A stretch of DNA of 64,000 nt from Poronia punctata. Lineage: Eukaryota; Ascomycota; Sordariomycetes; Xylariales; Xylariaceae. Below the pieces are notes generated by a model that had not been told where the DNA came from, made no database searches, and saw only the letters and a list, made by a program, of their open reading frames with translations. Both the position numbers and the translations under genes were made by a program. The stretch is taken from NCBI GenBank assembly GCA_022579005.1, contig MU401455.1, positions 248,001 through 312,000 of the forward strand, given 5' to 3'. Shown piece by piece: positions 11,571 to 24,476 of the stretch. Position 1 is the stretch's first letter; each line of letters begins with the position of its first letter.

Positions 11571-13248
11571 ATGAGGTCGACCGCATTCACCTCCATCTTG
11601 GCCGCTTGTGTCGCCGTGGTCCCATCCACCCTTGCCCAAAAGGTTGTCCCCTTAAGCTTCTCCAGGGCGAGCCAGAAACATGGGAACCTGAACAGACGCG
11701 GCGGCACCTACTCGCAAGAATTGAATAACAATCTTACCGGCGGTGGCTACTATACCGAGGTTGCACTGGGCACCCCGCCCCAACCCGTTACTCTGATCCT
11801 CGATACAGGGAGTAGCGATGTCTGGGTTTTGGATAGTGGCGCAGACCTCTGCCGGTCCCGCGACCTTCAGGCTCGCTACGGCAGCTGTCTTGCCACATAT
11901 AACCCTGACGACAGCTCCACATACTCCCTCGTCGAACGAGACGCGTTCATGATCCAGTACCTCGACAGCTCCGGCGCTGAGGGGGACTACATCAAGGACA
12001 CCCTACACGTCGCCAATACCAAGATCAAGGCCTTACAGGTCGGTCTTGCGCAAAGCTCCTCCATTAACTCTGGCCTGCTTGGCATTGGCTTTAGCGCAAA
12101 TGTTGCCGCCTACAAGCCATACCGAAACATTATCGACCTCTTCGTCGACCAAGACCTCATCGATACCCAAGCTTATAGCTTGTATCTGGTTCGCCTTACC
12201 ATTCCCATGTCTCGCCTCGTGGCGTTTTCTCGGTGGTTTGCTAACGCCCGCGATCTTGCTGTAGGACGACCTCCATGCTGAGACAGGGACAATCTTATTC
12301 GGGGGGATTGACACACGAAAATTTATTGGTCAATTAAAGTCGGTCGATATCCAGCGCGACGCCATTAGCCGGGATTACTCATCCTTCACCGTAGAGTTAT
12401 CCTCGTTTGCTATTTCTGACGGAGACGCCCATTCTAAAGAGTATCTTCCTTCGACCATCCCCGTTCTTCTGGATTCCGGTACCACCTTGACCTATCTGCC
12501 GCCGTCGATCGCCGCCCGAATCTACGATGCGCTCAATGTAGTTGACGATTCACAGGACAGTGGACTCGTCTACGTGGATTGCGACTTCTTGTCGGACAAG
12601 GAAGACACGACGTTCGACTTCCAGTTTGGCGGCCCCAATGGGCCCTTGATCCGGGTGCCTATGGACGAGATGATTCTTGACAACGTCAAAGGCTACATCG
12701 ATCTCGGTCTCCAGATACCCAATCTCCCCTTTGACAACGTCTGCAGCTTTGGTATCCAGGGGCTTCAGGGATTCTACCTTCTTGGGGACACCTTCTTGCG
12801 CTCAGCCTACGTCGTCTACGATCTGAACAAGAAAGAAATCGCGTTAGCACAAGCCAAGCTGAATGCTACCGATAGCCATATCCTCGAAATCACCAAGTCT
12901 TCGGGAATACCTCTCGTCAGCGGTGTGTCTGCGCAAGGAGGAGCTACGCCGACGTCGACGAAATCGTCCAGCACTGCCAATGACAGCAAGTCGACTGGTG
13001 GTCCGACTACTACCACGACCAGTTCCACCGCTTCTGAGACCACAGCCGAGTCTACTGACACCACCGGATCCGGAAATAATAGTGGCTCGGACAGCTCCAA
13101 CCCGCCGGCTAATCATGAGGATAGTAGCGAGGAGGAGGATGCTAGCAATGCCGCAGCGCGACCTACCCCTGGCGTCTGGGAGGCAGGCGCGATAACCTTT
13201 ATCACGGCCTTGTGTAGCTTTGCTGGTGCTACGTTGTTCGCACTATAG
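11571..13248 (+). CDS. Secreted pepsin-type aspartic protease, likely GPI-anchored (yapsin-like)
   Basis: Cleaves peptide bonds with two catalytic aspartates, probably at the cell surface or wall. Two exons (11571-12188, 12265-13248; 76-nt intron ending GTAG) encode 533 residues. A signal peptide spans about residues 1-22 (ending STLAQ). A short propeptide with NRRGG follows, a possible kexin-like site. The first active-site motif is LILDTGSSDVWV (Asp about 78) and the second VLLDSGTTLTYLP (Asp about 276), the normal spacing. After the catalytic domain (about residue 410) comes a long Ser/Thr-rich stalk, then an acidic SSEEEDAS patch and a C-terminal hydrophobic helix ending GATLFAL with no cytoplasmic tail, as expected for a GPI signal. 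This arrangement matches fungal yapsins and OpsB-like enzymes; the exact orthologue is not assigned. Confidence 0.93.
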
Positions 13249-14002
13249 GAAAGCTGGTCTAGCGTTTTGACTGCGGGATCCGCTACTCACCGTTCCTTTT
13301 ATTACGATGTATTGCCAGGGCATTCGTTATTTTTGTGATTTCGTTTTCTCACATAGCATGACGGGCGATAGCAAGAGTCATTGATTGTTCTGCTCTAGCA
13401 ACAAAAGTCTTGAAAGGGTTAAAGATACTCGAGTAGTATTTATGCTCGCTCAATAGGGGAGAGGGGCCTATCATACATATGCCACACCATGCAGGGCTGT
13501 ATTCTTTATACTACCTATTAACCCCCTCTATGCGACAGCACAATATGTAGATAGTAGATATAACAATGTACATAGGTAGCAAGCCATGTACAATTCTGCC
13601 TTTGGAGAGAAGGCACTGCTAATGTACATATTCGATTTTCTTTGCTTTGCTGGCTTGGCCTGACTTGATGCGACATGCCAATCTCTACGGAGACCGTTAT
13701 GTCGCTTGAAAATAGTTTTGAATTATGGGGAGAGAGGTATGTAGGAAGACGGGCAGTGTCTGGTCATGATCTCCGGAGTCAAGTACTTACCTAGCTTAAC
13801 CATGGTGGCACTGGGTACCTAGGTAGGAAGTAATTTCCTACGTAGATGTGTCCTAGGTCCGTACAAATGTAATATAATATACACGTAGAAAGACTCGATC
13901 AAGCGACATGAGCACATGAATTAGGCTAGCTTGGTAAAGCAATCATACACTACCTACATACACTACAGTCTACACTGCACTACTAGACTAGACTAGACAC
14001 AC
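13249..14002. other. Convergent 3' spacer
   Basis: Lies between the ends of the aspartic protease (+) and the RNA-binding gene (-). No gene seen. It contains several TACCTAGGTA-like motifs and ends with a (CTAGA)n element at about 13981-13997. Confidence 0.45.
13981..13998. repeat. (CTAGA)n short tandem element
   Basis: Three and a half copies of a five-base unit (TACTAGACTAGACTAGAC) sit immediately 3' of the RBM5/10-like gene. The same unit, in both orientations, occurs just after the YSA1 gene at about 54.1-54.2 kb. Confidence 0.7.
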
Positions 14003-16826
14003 CTAGCGCATCTTCTCGTACCGTTCCCTCGCCTTATCTTTAGCCTTGGATACAAAGTCCGAGTAATCGTTCTTGGTAGCACGGGCCGCTTCCTGCGCAG
14101 CATCACCTATCTTTCCGCCTTCGGCTCCTAGACCGACGCCGGGGGCGTATGCCGTGGTCTCGATGATGGCCGTGCGTCCTCCGCCCTCGGCGCCTAGGCC
14201 TTCGCCGGTACTCCATCCCATCTTGGCCAGTAAGCCTGCGCCTTTAGAGGTGGTGGGTTTTGGAGCCGGGGGATCTATTGTTGTTGTTGTTGGGTTGGCG
14301 GCGGTGGTGGTGGTGGTGGTTGATTTCTTGGGAAGATGTGGTTTTGGTTTGCTGGGTTGGTTGTGGGCTATTCGTCGTTCTTTGGCACGGTCTCGGTAGT
14401 TGGTCACTGGTTCCTTTCCGACAGCCTTGAGATCTTGGATTGCTTTGGTGATGAGCTGCTCGTCTTCGAGATTTGCCTTGTGCATGTCACTACTTTGTTC
14501 GTGACGACGGAGTGAGGCCTCGTTCTTGAATTTGCGTCGACATAGCATGCAGCACATTTGGTCAAGATCGGCGTACGAGACCGAATGTTGCACCGGGGCG
14601 GGTGCCGTAGCAGCAGCAGCAAGACTAGCGCCGCCGAGAGCATTGGCCCCCGTAGCGGGGACCATCTCCTCGGAAGGTGGGGTTCCACTATCCGGACCCT
14701 TCGAACCATGAAGTTCCGCGTGCTTGCTAGCCCACATTTGCAACTGAGGCGCCATGGCGATGCCGCCTTTCTTGCTATTCGGTGCGGCCAAGTCCTTATC
14801 GGCCTTCCGCTTCTTGGAATCCTTGCTGGCCGACGTCTCAGGACCCTGTCGGGAATCTCCTGTCTTCTGTTCTTTATCTTCGTACAGGCCCTCATCAAAG
14901 GTTAAGAGCTCGCTAGTGTAGACGGAAGGATTCCAATAACTGAGCCTCAGCGTTGGGTTGTGTGTTGCTGCAAAGGTAAACTTGCGGTCTTCTTCCTGTA
15001 CTGGGTACATATAGGGGATAAATACACCCGAGTGGATGAAGGCTAGCGTGACCGGTCTGGATGAGATGGTGAACTGGGGATGCGCGTTGTATTTTGCTAC
15101 TGCAGCGCGGGCATCGTCGAGGGTAGAGAATTCAGCAAAGCCATAGTTACAGCTAATCTCCGACCCTTTCTCACGAACGACGAAAACGCGGACTAAGGAG
15201 CCTGGCTTTGCACCTAAATTATGTGTATTCCCGGTGGGTGCCGTGCTCCTGAGCTTGGGTGGCGCACCTGAGGGCTGCTTCGGTTCGTCTTCTTTTGACA
15301 TGTAGAGTTTCTTCATCCCAGCGGCTAGGACAGCCTCATTGGAAGATGATGCCAAACCGCGAATCACAATAAACTGGGATGGAGTTTGCTGAGGACACTC
15401 ATCACTCTGTCCGTCTAGACGCATATCGGCTGCCAATTCGGCTGAATTACTATGGTCAGCGGGAATGAAGACATAGGCCGAGGGGGAAAAGCCGATGGGT
15501 AGCTTCCTGTAGTTGAAGTCTACACACAAGCCCAGTAGGTAACACTTACAAGATCTCGGTGCCTTGCACTGTTTACATGTTGCTCGGCGAGAGAAGTTGT
15601 CAAAGTGGCACTATTGTTTGGTTAGTCGTACTCTCTTTTCGCCTAACTAAACGAAGATGGTTTGTTTGGGGACTCACCAATGTGCATTTCCAATCCTCTT
15701 GGCTCGCTGGTTGACGACGATCGTGGCCGTATTCTATAGGTATTCGGATGGGGCCACCACTGCTGTTGGGAACTTCCAGGACGGGAAAATTGCGCTCAAG
15801 AAAATGGACAGCATCGCTCTCATATTTAAACTCGGCAAATGCGTAGTACCGTCGCGCCCCTATATTTGAGTATGGCAGTCAGTTAACTGTGAAGGCAGAT
15901 TGACGGCCACCATCACGTACCTGCCCTGTCATCAGACTTGATGCGGACTTCAAGCAAGCCCCTTGCTCCCATATCATACATTATATCATCAATCTAAGCG
16001 TATCTGTGTTAGCTGTGCATCTGGATTTGTCGATACTGGGCATTCGTAGCAAAAGCACCGAATCCCACAACGACCTCTCGGGTACTCGCTCACCTCTTGA
16101 GGCCCAAGCCAGTCCGGGATGTCGTCTAACTTGAGGATATGGTAAGGTCGCCCTGGGGAATTGTGGTGGCCGGGATCTCGATGGTAACGGCTTCCGTCAG
16201 GGGAACGTCGGGGTGAGGAGCCAGCCGATGCAGCATGCCGTGGACTGCGTTCACCCCGTCTGCCCCGTCCTCCTCGTTCCCCTCCATTGTAGTAGTCATT
16301 GTCGTCGTCCGGGTAGTCCCTCCGACCTGGGCGACGGTCGCGTGGTTCTCTAGAGTGATAGGATGCATCTTCCGAGGGATAATCAGTGGGGAAGGCACGG
16401 CGGTCGCCATCGAGACGGTTTCGACTACGATGGCCGTCGCGGTACTGGTGATTTTGGTTCCGATACGAGTGAGGTTCTTGTCTGGCATCTTGGTTCTGTG
16501 CTCGAAACAAATCATCACCACGTGGTCCCCCGAGCGGCGGGGGGCTTCTTGTTCCCCTGGGAGATCTAGAAGAGTCTTCCCTCGAAGGGAACGTTAGCGC
16601 AGGCTCAACGATGAACGAGGAGAAATATGCTTCTCCAGGCTTATCATATTTTACCGTGCCGCGTGCGATATTGGGGTCCCCGGGAAGTGGGAGATCTTAG
16701 CCGCTTGTAATCATTGTCGCGATTGCTGCTGTAGTTGCGACCGCCACCATTGTCGCGATTGCGACTGGGGCTGCGGCTTGGATTGTGGTCACGATCTTCA
16801 CGAGGGTGGTCCGAATCGTCGTACAT
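14003..16826 (-). CDS. RBM5/RBM10-like splicing factor: RRM, RanBP2 zinc finger, RRM, C2H2, G-patch
   Basis: Likely a nuclear pre-mRNA splicing regulator. Six exons give 828 residues in one frame: 16655-16826, 16094-16575, 15921-15993, 15678-15859, 15550-15610 and 14003-15519. Order of parts: an Arg/Ser/Asp-rich N-terminus (~200 residues); a first RRM (LDDIPDWLGPQE ... YYAFAEFKYESDAVHFLE); a RanBP2-type zinc finger WKCTLCHFDNFSRRATCKQC with its four cysteines; a second RRM (FIVIRGLASSSNEAV ... NYGFAEFSTLDDARAAV); a C2H2 finger CCMLCRRKFKNEASLRRHEQ; and a C-terminal G-patch (GAGLLAKMGWSTGEGLGAEG). This is the animal RBM5/6/10 domain order. The ATG at 16826 (MYDDSDHPRED) was chosen; the frame is open to 16889. 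Exon 2's acceptor (GAAG) is the least certain junction. Confidence 0.9.
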
Positions 16827-17659
16827 GGCGGCAGAACGCGATTTCCAAGGTCGTCGGTATATGGTCCGCCCTGTGGAATGACTGGGCAAAGCACAGACTA
16901 TGGCCCAAAAATATTAAAGTTAGATGAGACAATGCGTAGAGGTTGAGAATAAAGTACGTATGCGTAAGGAAGTGCGTGCGTCGTGTACTCGTAGGTGCCG
17001 CTATTACCTGTTACGTCCATAGTACTGCGGATAGGCAATAATATACACATACCCAGGATCTTACCACATAACTGAAGCTATGTACAAGGTGGGTATACTT
17101 GTAAAATCTTACGGAGCACTTTATGCTACAGGACCTACATATTATATGAGATATAACAAATATGAAGTAAAGATTTTTATATATGTATTTATTCAAAATA
17201 TCTACTGTTCTTTTAACTAGTGTGAACAGTTGCGTATATCAATGTGTTTTTGCATGTTTCGGTGTAATTCAACCACTCTCCGACTCTCCCCACACTTGCA
17301 TTACATTAACCTGGTAGTGACCTTAGGAGGTATCGACGTTGACACATACTGAAGATACGTAATCCCAGAAACAATCTACCGTACTAAAAAGAGGAGATAA
17401 AACTCTATATACCGGTCCTTACACTGTAATAGCAAGAGTGGTTCGCTCCGTACCTTACGCCTGGACGTCAAGCACAGGAGACTGCAAGGGGTAAGAGGCT
17501 CAGGCAAGAGAAGTAGAGTTTCCGAAACTCGAGGTTGCCTGAGGTACTTGCTTGCATTACCTACTTTATATACCCATATCGACGACAGCAACATTTTTCG
17601 ATAGATTCAGAGATCAAATCATCGGTGGGGATTTACAAGTTCATAATAGGCCAACAAAC
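16827..17659. other. Divergent promoter region
   Basis: Lies between the RBM5/10-like gene (-) and cnxH (+). No gene seen. The centre is AT-rich, for instance around 17140-17215. It probably carries both promoters. Confidence 0.45.
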
Positions 17660-18239
17660 ATGGACTCTGACCCAGCAGAACTCAGCGAGGACAACTGCCA
17701 TGTTGCCCTCACTCACGGGAATCTACAAGTCCAAGGAATCATGGACCGCGTCCGCAGCCCCCAGGCAGGCGCGATAGTCTTGTTTGCCGGTATGCTTGCT
17801 TTACCTTTTTTTCATGCCAGTTTTTGTCTCTTGTTATGCGCCTATTCTAACCTCATCCCTAGGCACCACAAGGGACAATTTCGCCGGCAAGCCCGTCAAG
17901 GAGCTTCATTACTCGGCGTACGCTCCCATGGCTTTGAAGACTATGCTTTCCATCGCCAAGGACATCCTTACGCGGCACAATCTCACATCTATAGCCATGG
18001 TCCATCGGCTAGGGACGGTCCCGATTGGCGAAGAGAGTATTCTTATTGCCGTCTCGTCGCCGCATCGTCAGGCTGCTTGGAGAGCTGGGGAGGAGGCTCT
18101 CGAGGACTGTAAGAAACATGTCGAGGTGTGGAAAAGAGAAGAGTTTGAAGGGGAAGACGGGGTATGGAGAGCTAATCGGGATGGTATACCGGGCGATAAA
18201 ATCGCCGAGGAAGACGAAACGAAGACTTCTGGTTCTTAA
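17660..18239 (+). CDS. cnxH: Molybdopterin synthase catalytic subunit (MoaE/MOCS2B)
   Basis: Together with a small thiocarboxylated subunit it inserts sulfur into precursor Z (cPMP) to make molybdopterin, required for nitrate reductase and other Mo enzymes in fungi. Two exons (17660-17789, 17863-18239) encode 168 residues. Visible MoaE features: GAIVLFAGTTRDNFAGK near residue 38-52, the SAYAPMALKTML segment, the AMVHRLGTVPIGEESILIAV core, and the active-site VWKREEF motif near residue 134. The C-terminus is acidic. The small subunit is not in this window. The intron splits the glycine codon of the FAGTTRD motif. Confidence 0.93.
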
Positions 18240-18731
18240 CTCGACGGTGCTGGCCGGCTGTCTTCCTGGCTTTCTGCTTTATGGTCCGTTTTTCGGGAGA
18301 GTAGAGATGGTGCCTGACTTCGGATGGGATAGGCGTAAAGACAGACCAGAGCCCCTTGTTATAAATGGGTTATGCAGGACCCGTGCGCTTGGGGACAAAA
18401 TTCGAAATCCAGCAGTCGTCGATCTATATATCTTACTTCTGCGACGTGATGGGTCATATAGACAAATGTCGTCATATGATACACCCTATACCCGGCCAAA
18501 TAGATGCATGTCGCAACAATCTATCCTGTACCACTGACTATTTACCTAGTCTAGGTAACACCTACCTATTAACTTGGATGACTTGGGGGGAGAGCCAAAT
18601 AGTTAAATAAGTAGCTGGTCGGCAAGAACGACGTGCTCTCCCTCGGTTGCCCAGAGCTTGTTCGGTCAGGCCTCGCCGGGTACGGTACCAAGCATTCATA
18701 ACGCTATAATACATCTTCAAGGACCATCGAT
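18240..18731. other. Spacer between cnxH and the OPT remnant
   Basis: No gene recognised. I looked here for the missing N-terminal part of the oligopeptide transporter that follows and did not find its expected membrane motifs in any frame. Confidence 0.45.
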
Positions 18732-19956
18732 GCGTGGCGGATAAGTCGATATAGACGGTTTCATGCTACGGGCGCTGGTTTCGTGAGTAACAGATACCTA
18801 CGCCCAACACGCTTGCGAGAGTTGACTGACTTGACTTTCGATAATCATAGATCTGGTATTTCTTTCCTGGTTGGAGTATGTAGCACCTAGCGCCATTCTC
18901 CCAGCTGTTAACAAAACACAACAAAGGGGTCGTATACGAACCACCCCCTTTTCTTTTGCTAACTATCGATCTATCTAGTTTTCCAAGGCTTGACATACTT
19001 CAACTTCATCTGCTGGGCCATGCCCAACAACATCACAGTCAACAAACTCTTTGGCGTATTACACGGCTACGGAATCCTACCCACAACCATGGACTGGACG
19101 GTGGTTTCTAATTATGCCTTATCCCCATTAATACCGCCCTTCCACGCCATAGCTAACACGGTATCGGGAGTCATCATTTTCTTCCTCGTCGTCTCGGCCG
19201 GTCTCCACTTCTCCGGGACTTGGTACGCCGATTACTTTGTCGTTCAATCACCTGATGTATTTGATAATACGGGAGCCATATATAACGTCTCTAGGGTTCT
19301 TAATGATCAGCTTCTAAAGCTAGATGAGGAAGCGTATCATGCTTACTCGCCGCTTTTCCTTAGTACGCAGTTTGCGATGTGCTATGGTACGGCATTTGCT
19401 GCTGTTGCTGCTGTTATTGTCCAGCCGGGGGGGTACCTCCTAAATCATCTTTTACGGACCTAACTATGTACCCCTTTCTCGTCACCTTGCCAACCCCCTA
19501 TTGTCTGGCCTCCGGCAAACTTATGTGTTCCCATACCAAACTAACAATGTACCAACACAGGCGATGTTCATATGCGCCTGATGGGGAAATATGCGGATTC
19601 CCCGGACTGGTGGTACCTTTTGCTCTTGGCTGTCATGGTCGTGCTGTCCTTTATCGTCTGTACCGCCTGGCCTACCGGGTTTCCTGCTTGGGCTTATGTG
19701 GTGTGCATCGCAATCCCCATAATCTGGGTATGTGGCTCGCCCTGCTCATCTTATGTAAACCCGCATACACATAACACATATGCCTTTTCGGTCATACTCC
19801 TTTCCAGTTCCACTATAGACACCCCGGATAAAACCATACTGATTGATTGATTGATCCTAAAAATAAAAGACGGTTCCTGTAGGAATAATACAGGCCACTA
19901 CGAATATCCAGATAGGACTTGACGTTCTCACCGAGTTCGTCGTCGGCTATCTACTA
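18732..19956 (+). pseudogene. Truncated oligopeptide transporter (OPT family)
   Basis: OPT proteins import small peptides or siderophore-like compounds through 12-16 helices and are usually ~700-900 residues. Here only a middle part remains. Pieces join as 18732-18782 (AWRISRYRRFHATGAGF), 18851-18869 (IWYFFP), 18979 to about 19430 (VFQGLTYFNFICWAMPNN ... FAMCYGTAFAAVAAVIV), 19561-19727 (DVHMRLMGKYADSPDWWYLL) and 19870-19956 (TVPVGIIQATTNIQIGLDVL then TEFVVGYLL). Several intron borders remain usable. The first ~250 residues are absent, the loop between the third and fourth pieces is missing with a frame break near 19430-19560, and homology stops at GYLL, where PGRP-type sequence and the last helices should follow; the frame then runs into unrelated sequence to a stop at 20116-20118. 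A shortened expressed gene is less likely. Confidence 0.78.
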
Positions 19957-21879
19957 TCCATATCAGCAATCGACTACGGGATTCATCAACCGATGTCGAC
20001 GACGGGAGAAGCACGAAAGACTTCCGGTGGGGGGTCTTTTCGTTATTTCCCCGATGAAACGTTTCTTGTCCTCAATCGCCAAAAAAAACTTTGGGCGATA
20101 TCGCAGCAATCATCGTGAACATCCGATTCCCCGGCCGGGGGGCGGATGCGGTTCGGTTAGTGTGTGGGGATGATTTCTAGTCCAGAGACAGAAACGCCGA
20201 GTAGGGTCCGTACTTGTATGTTGTTATTGGAATAACTTAATAAGCAAGTTGTGGTGACAGGCGCGCACCGTGTAAAGAAGAAAAAGGCGTATTCTATTAC
20301 GGATAAATGTAATTACCAACAAAATCCACCACCTCAAAACGTCGACGCAGAAAGCGATTCTGCTTTTTGTCCAATAGTGTGGTTTTAGATGGCGGATGCT
20401 ACAAAATATTAGCGGGATGCTTGGCATCTTTTTTCGGTATCGGATGACTCCGATAGGAACTCATTTCTGTCGGATGAAAGGTGTACTTTACGGGGTCTAC
20501 CTAACACTGACTAGTCGACGTTCTGCAGACCGCTACAGAGCCCGAAATCCTAGACCAGACTACGAGAAGGTAGGTGGGTTAGATGTTAATACGCTACGTA
20601 CGTAGACAGGACTTCTACCTCTTTCCTTTGAATGTACTTGAAATTAAACCGGACAAGCAGACAATGGTAACTGAACATCCAAGTCAACAAAATACACACA
20701 CCATCTTGGAGTGTTTACTACAATCAGTGACAGCATTCATCACACACTCACACTCACCGAAACCGCCTATGATGAGCGCTAATTACAAGTAAGATATCTA
20801 CCTACTCTTTGGTATCTGGAACCCTTGCGAAGCCGAGGATGTTCTTCCCCTCATTTCCCCAACCCCGGCCGAACATGATTTGACAGCCAAACTTCCAGTA
20901 TCCACAAAAGTTTGTAAGGATTCAGATACGTTGCTAACGGCTTCCGAGGGATAGACTCGGTACAGCTCGGCTCAGCATCGTCCAACAAGGTACTCGTAAA
21001 GCGATAGCACCCCACTTGACCCAGGAAGAGCAAGATCAGCTATACTAGACGCCCGTTTTTAGCATATCCCGCGATCCTTTGAGCGTCTCCGTACTCTTTT
21101 TTCCTTCTACGAGTACATCTATGGGTTACTCCATTCTCTGTAGTATGCGGTAGTGTGGATATTTGAGGTTGGCCACGGTTTGTTTTTGAGTGAGGTTTTT
21201 ATTTCTGTCTCTTGGATGAACCTGGAAATATTTTTCACATGTGTTTCGGGCCATGTAGGCGGAGATATTTTTTAGGTTACCTGTATGAGAACCTTGTTGA
21301 ATATCTCAACCTCCACGCACGTACAAGTAGAGCTGGGTGTACGAGTACATGGAAGTAGTCTAAATAGAATTGGAATTAGAGTAGGAATATAACACGTTAA
21401 AATGGCAACTAAACTAACCTAGCAGCCCTAGATCTTGTGCGACCTAGTTAAAGTAAAGCGTTCGGCTTTTCCATGTTGATGATCTAATAGTAAACGGAGC
21501 TCCCCCGACCAATTGATCTACTCAATTGGCTCTTTCCCGGTCTTTTGTCACGGCTGCTCTTAATTATTACTTTCCTCTCATCCCTCCTAACTTTTTTGAC
21601 TGCAGTTGCACTTTCCTGGGCCAACCTTGACTCTCTCACGTTTTATCCATATATTATAATTCGGTTTGCGTCTGGGCCGTGTTCTTTTAGTGTGTTGAAG
21701 GATTTCGGATTGTATTTTCATCCTGTACTTTGTTTCTTGGTAGACGGGGAACAGGACAAGAGGATTTTCAAAAGTTGCCCAGTCTCTTGCTATTCAAGCC
21801 AGCTTTTTTTTCTCAGAAACCCACGGGTACACATACATACGCACAACGCGTACACAGAAAACCCACCACACACCTAAAC
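19957..21879. other. Spacer between OPT remnant and 2-methylcitrate dehydratase
   Basis: No gene recognised. The first few hundred bases could hold further scrambled transporter DNA, but no OPT motif is readable. The last ~350 bases are T-rich and precede the prpD-type gene, and probably contain its promoter and leader. Confidence 0.42.
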
Positions 21880-23740
21880 ATGTCTGCCGTCAATCGGAGC
21901 CTCCGAACCGCTTCGAGATCACTCCGCCTAAGGTCAACGCCTGCGACCCTTGCATCAACACGCAAAGTTGGCCCCTCATCGATATTAGTGTCTGCCCGCG
22001 CTGCCACTGCTTCTTCTCTTCAACACCACAGCTTTTCCACAACCACCGCCAGGATGTCTGCCCCTCCTATGCCATCTGAGCATCGGGGTTACGACCCCGA
22101 AATTAAGGACATCGCCAGTTATGTCGCCAAACCTATCGACTCTGAACTAGCTGTAAGTCCTGGAAACGGATTCTCGTTGACAAACCCCGCGCCTCCCCTC
22201 CCCTCCCCGCCTCCCTTTGCACCTTTGGGACCATGACTAACCGACGGCGCAATTTTTGCCGATATAGTTCGACACGGCGAGATGGGTATTTCTCGATACC
22301 CTGGGCTGTGGCCTCGAGGGTCTGCGCTTCAAGGAGTGCACCAAGCTTCTGGGACCCATCGTCCCGGGAACCGTCGTCCCCAACGGTACCAAGATTCCCG
22401 GTACCGATTTTGTCCTCGATCCGGTCAACGGTGCCTTCAACATTGGCGCCATGATCAGGTGGCTTGATTACAACGACTGCTGGCTGGCTGCTGAATGGGG
22501 CCATCCCTCGGACAACCTCGGCGCCATCTTGGCCGTCGCCGACTGGGTCAACCGGACCAACAAGGCGGGCGGGAACCTTGCCGGCGGCAAGATCTTCACT
22601 ATTCGTGATGTACTCGAGAGCATGATCAAGGCCCACGAGATCCAGGGCTGCCTGGCTCTTCTCAACTCGTACAACAAGGTCGGTCTTGACCACGTTGTGC
22701 TCGTCAAGGTTGCTAGCACCGCCGTTGTCTCCCACATGCTCGGCCTCAGCGACGCACAGATCGCCGACGCCGTCAGCCAGGCCTGGGTTGACGGACAGAG
22801 CTTGCGTACTTACCGCCACTCGCCCAACACCATGTCTCGTAAGTCGTGGGCTGCTGGTGACGCCTGCCAGCGTGCTGTCAACCTAGCCCTCAAGGTTATG
22901 AAGGGTGAACCTGGTGTCCCCACCGTCCTGTCGGCGCCTGTCTGGGGCTTCTACGATGTCCTGTTCAAGGGCAACAAGTTCGAGTTCCAACGCCCCTACG
23001 GTAGCTACGTTATGGAGAACGTTCTATTCAAGGTGTCCTACCCTGGTAAGTGTTTTTATATCTGTCTTATATATGCGGTAACTATTATATGTATATTTGG
23101 ATGATGCTAATATATGTGCTAAACAGCCGAATTCCACTCGCAAACTGCGGTCGAAGCGTCATCCAAGATATTCCATAAGCTCAAGGAGATGGGCAAGTCG
23201 GCGGCCGATATCAAGGCAGTCACTTGCCGAACACACGAGGCCTGCATCCGAATCATCGACAAGCAGTTCAAGCCCATGGACAACTTTGCCGACCGTGACC
23301 ACTGCATCCAGTACATGTGCTCGGTGATGCTCGTCTTTGGCCGGCTCGAGGCCACCGACTACACTGATGGCGGCGAGGCGGCGACATCGCCCCTGGTCGA
23401 GTCTCTACGGAAGAAGATCAAGTGTGTCGAGGATCCCCAGTTCACCCAGGACTACCATGACCCGGCACTACGGACCATTTCCAACGCGTTGACGGTCGAG
23501 CTCAACGACGGAACGGTTCTTGACGAGGTTGTCGTCGAGGCGCCTCTGGGCCACCGTCTGCGGAGAGAGGAGGCCAAGCCGCACATTCTGGCCAAGTACA
23601 AGCGTCATCTGGAGCCGCATTTCGCCGAGTCCCAGGTGAAGGAGCTTGTAGACCTTGGCATGGATGCTAAGCGGCTCGAGGCTATGTCGGTGGATGAATA
23701 TGTCGACAAGTATGCCGTCAAGAACAGCAAATTTGTTTAG
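21880..23740 (+). CDS. prpD: 2-methylcitrate dehydratase, mitochondrial (MmgE/PrpD family)
   Basis: Dehydrates 2-methylcitrate to 2-methyl-cis-aconitate in the methylcitrate cycle that removes propionyl-CoA. Three exons (21880-22152, 22268-23045, 23127-23740) give 554 residues. The N-terminal ~60 residues are Ser/Arg-rich without acids ([20 protein letters not shown]), a clear mitochondrial targeting sequence. The mature part starts near [20 protein letters not shown]. Conserved PrpD parts seen: [19 protein letters not shown], the [20 protein letters not shown] segment, [17 protein letters not shown], and the C-terminal [17 protein letters not shown] region. Length matches fungal orthologues. 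The other methylcitrate-cycle genes are not nearby. Confidence 0.95.
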
Positions 23741-24476
23741 AGCGTTAGTACATTATTGTTGAATAGATTTCCCGGCGAATTGGATTTGGCATTGGTATCG
23801 TGCATTGGGTTCTATATCCACGAATCTCCCCAACAAGCCCGTAGAACACGTGGTAGGGAACATGTGAATTCGAAAGAAAGAAAAAGGAAGGTTAAGTACG
23901 GATGATCCGTATTATCAACTTAACTGTAACAACAGCTATTCCTTTGAGTACCTAGGGAGTGAGGTGGTGACTACACACAGGAGATATGATCTGGAATCTC
24001 GAGTGTCCGACTTGTTGAAAAGTAACATTCTGAGAGGTACCTACAAAAGGCGATGGTAAGGCACGTACTATATTCGGACAGTGTGTATATAAGTTCACAC
24101 CTTGTATTAGGTATGTCTATATTTTCATGACCTTACCCAGACGCACTGTATGGGGAAAGATGGCAAGACTCCGCCACCCCACGATCGTCAGCTCGGATAG
24201 GAGTGCCGCTCAATACCTACACGTACCTACTTTAGCGGGACTACATCGAAATTCAATCTACGTAGATTGCCTTGAATATTTCCTATCAGAATCCTTCAAA
24301 GTCTCAACTTGTAATACGAACTCAATTCTGACATCTACCTATTGACAATCACTTTCTCGGGCAAGAATCCTACACGTTTATTCTCGAAGTTGTTCCTAAA
24401 ACCGTCAATAGCGCTTGGTTTTCTAGGCGAATCATTCATTACACGAGCCGTGTAGTAAAGATAGACCTTGCCCAAA
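23741..24476. other. Spacer
   Basis: No gene seen. It holds the 3' flank of the 2-methylcitrate dehydratase gene and the promoter side of the SH3 gene, with scattered TACCTA and TACGTA motifs. Confidence 0.45.

Noticed and set aside
18025..18537. Plus-strand frame of 170 codons overlapping the end of cnxH
   Set aside because: It is an alternate frame of the cnxH exon running into spacer; no domain is seen.
22133..22819. Minus-strand frame of 228 codons
   Set aside because: It is the antisense shadow of the 2-methylcitrate dehydratase exon, which has a clear family match.
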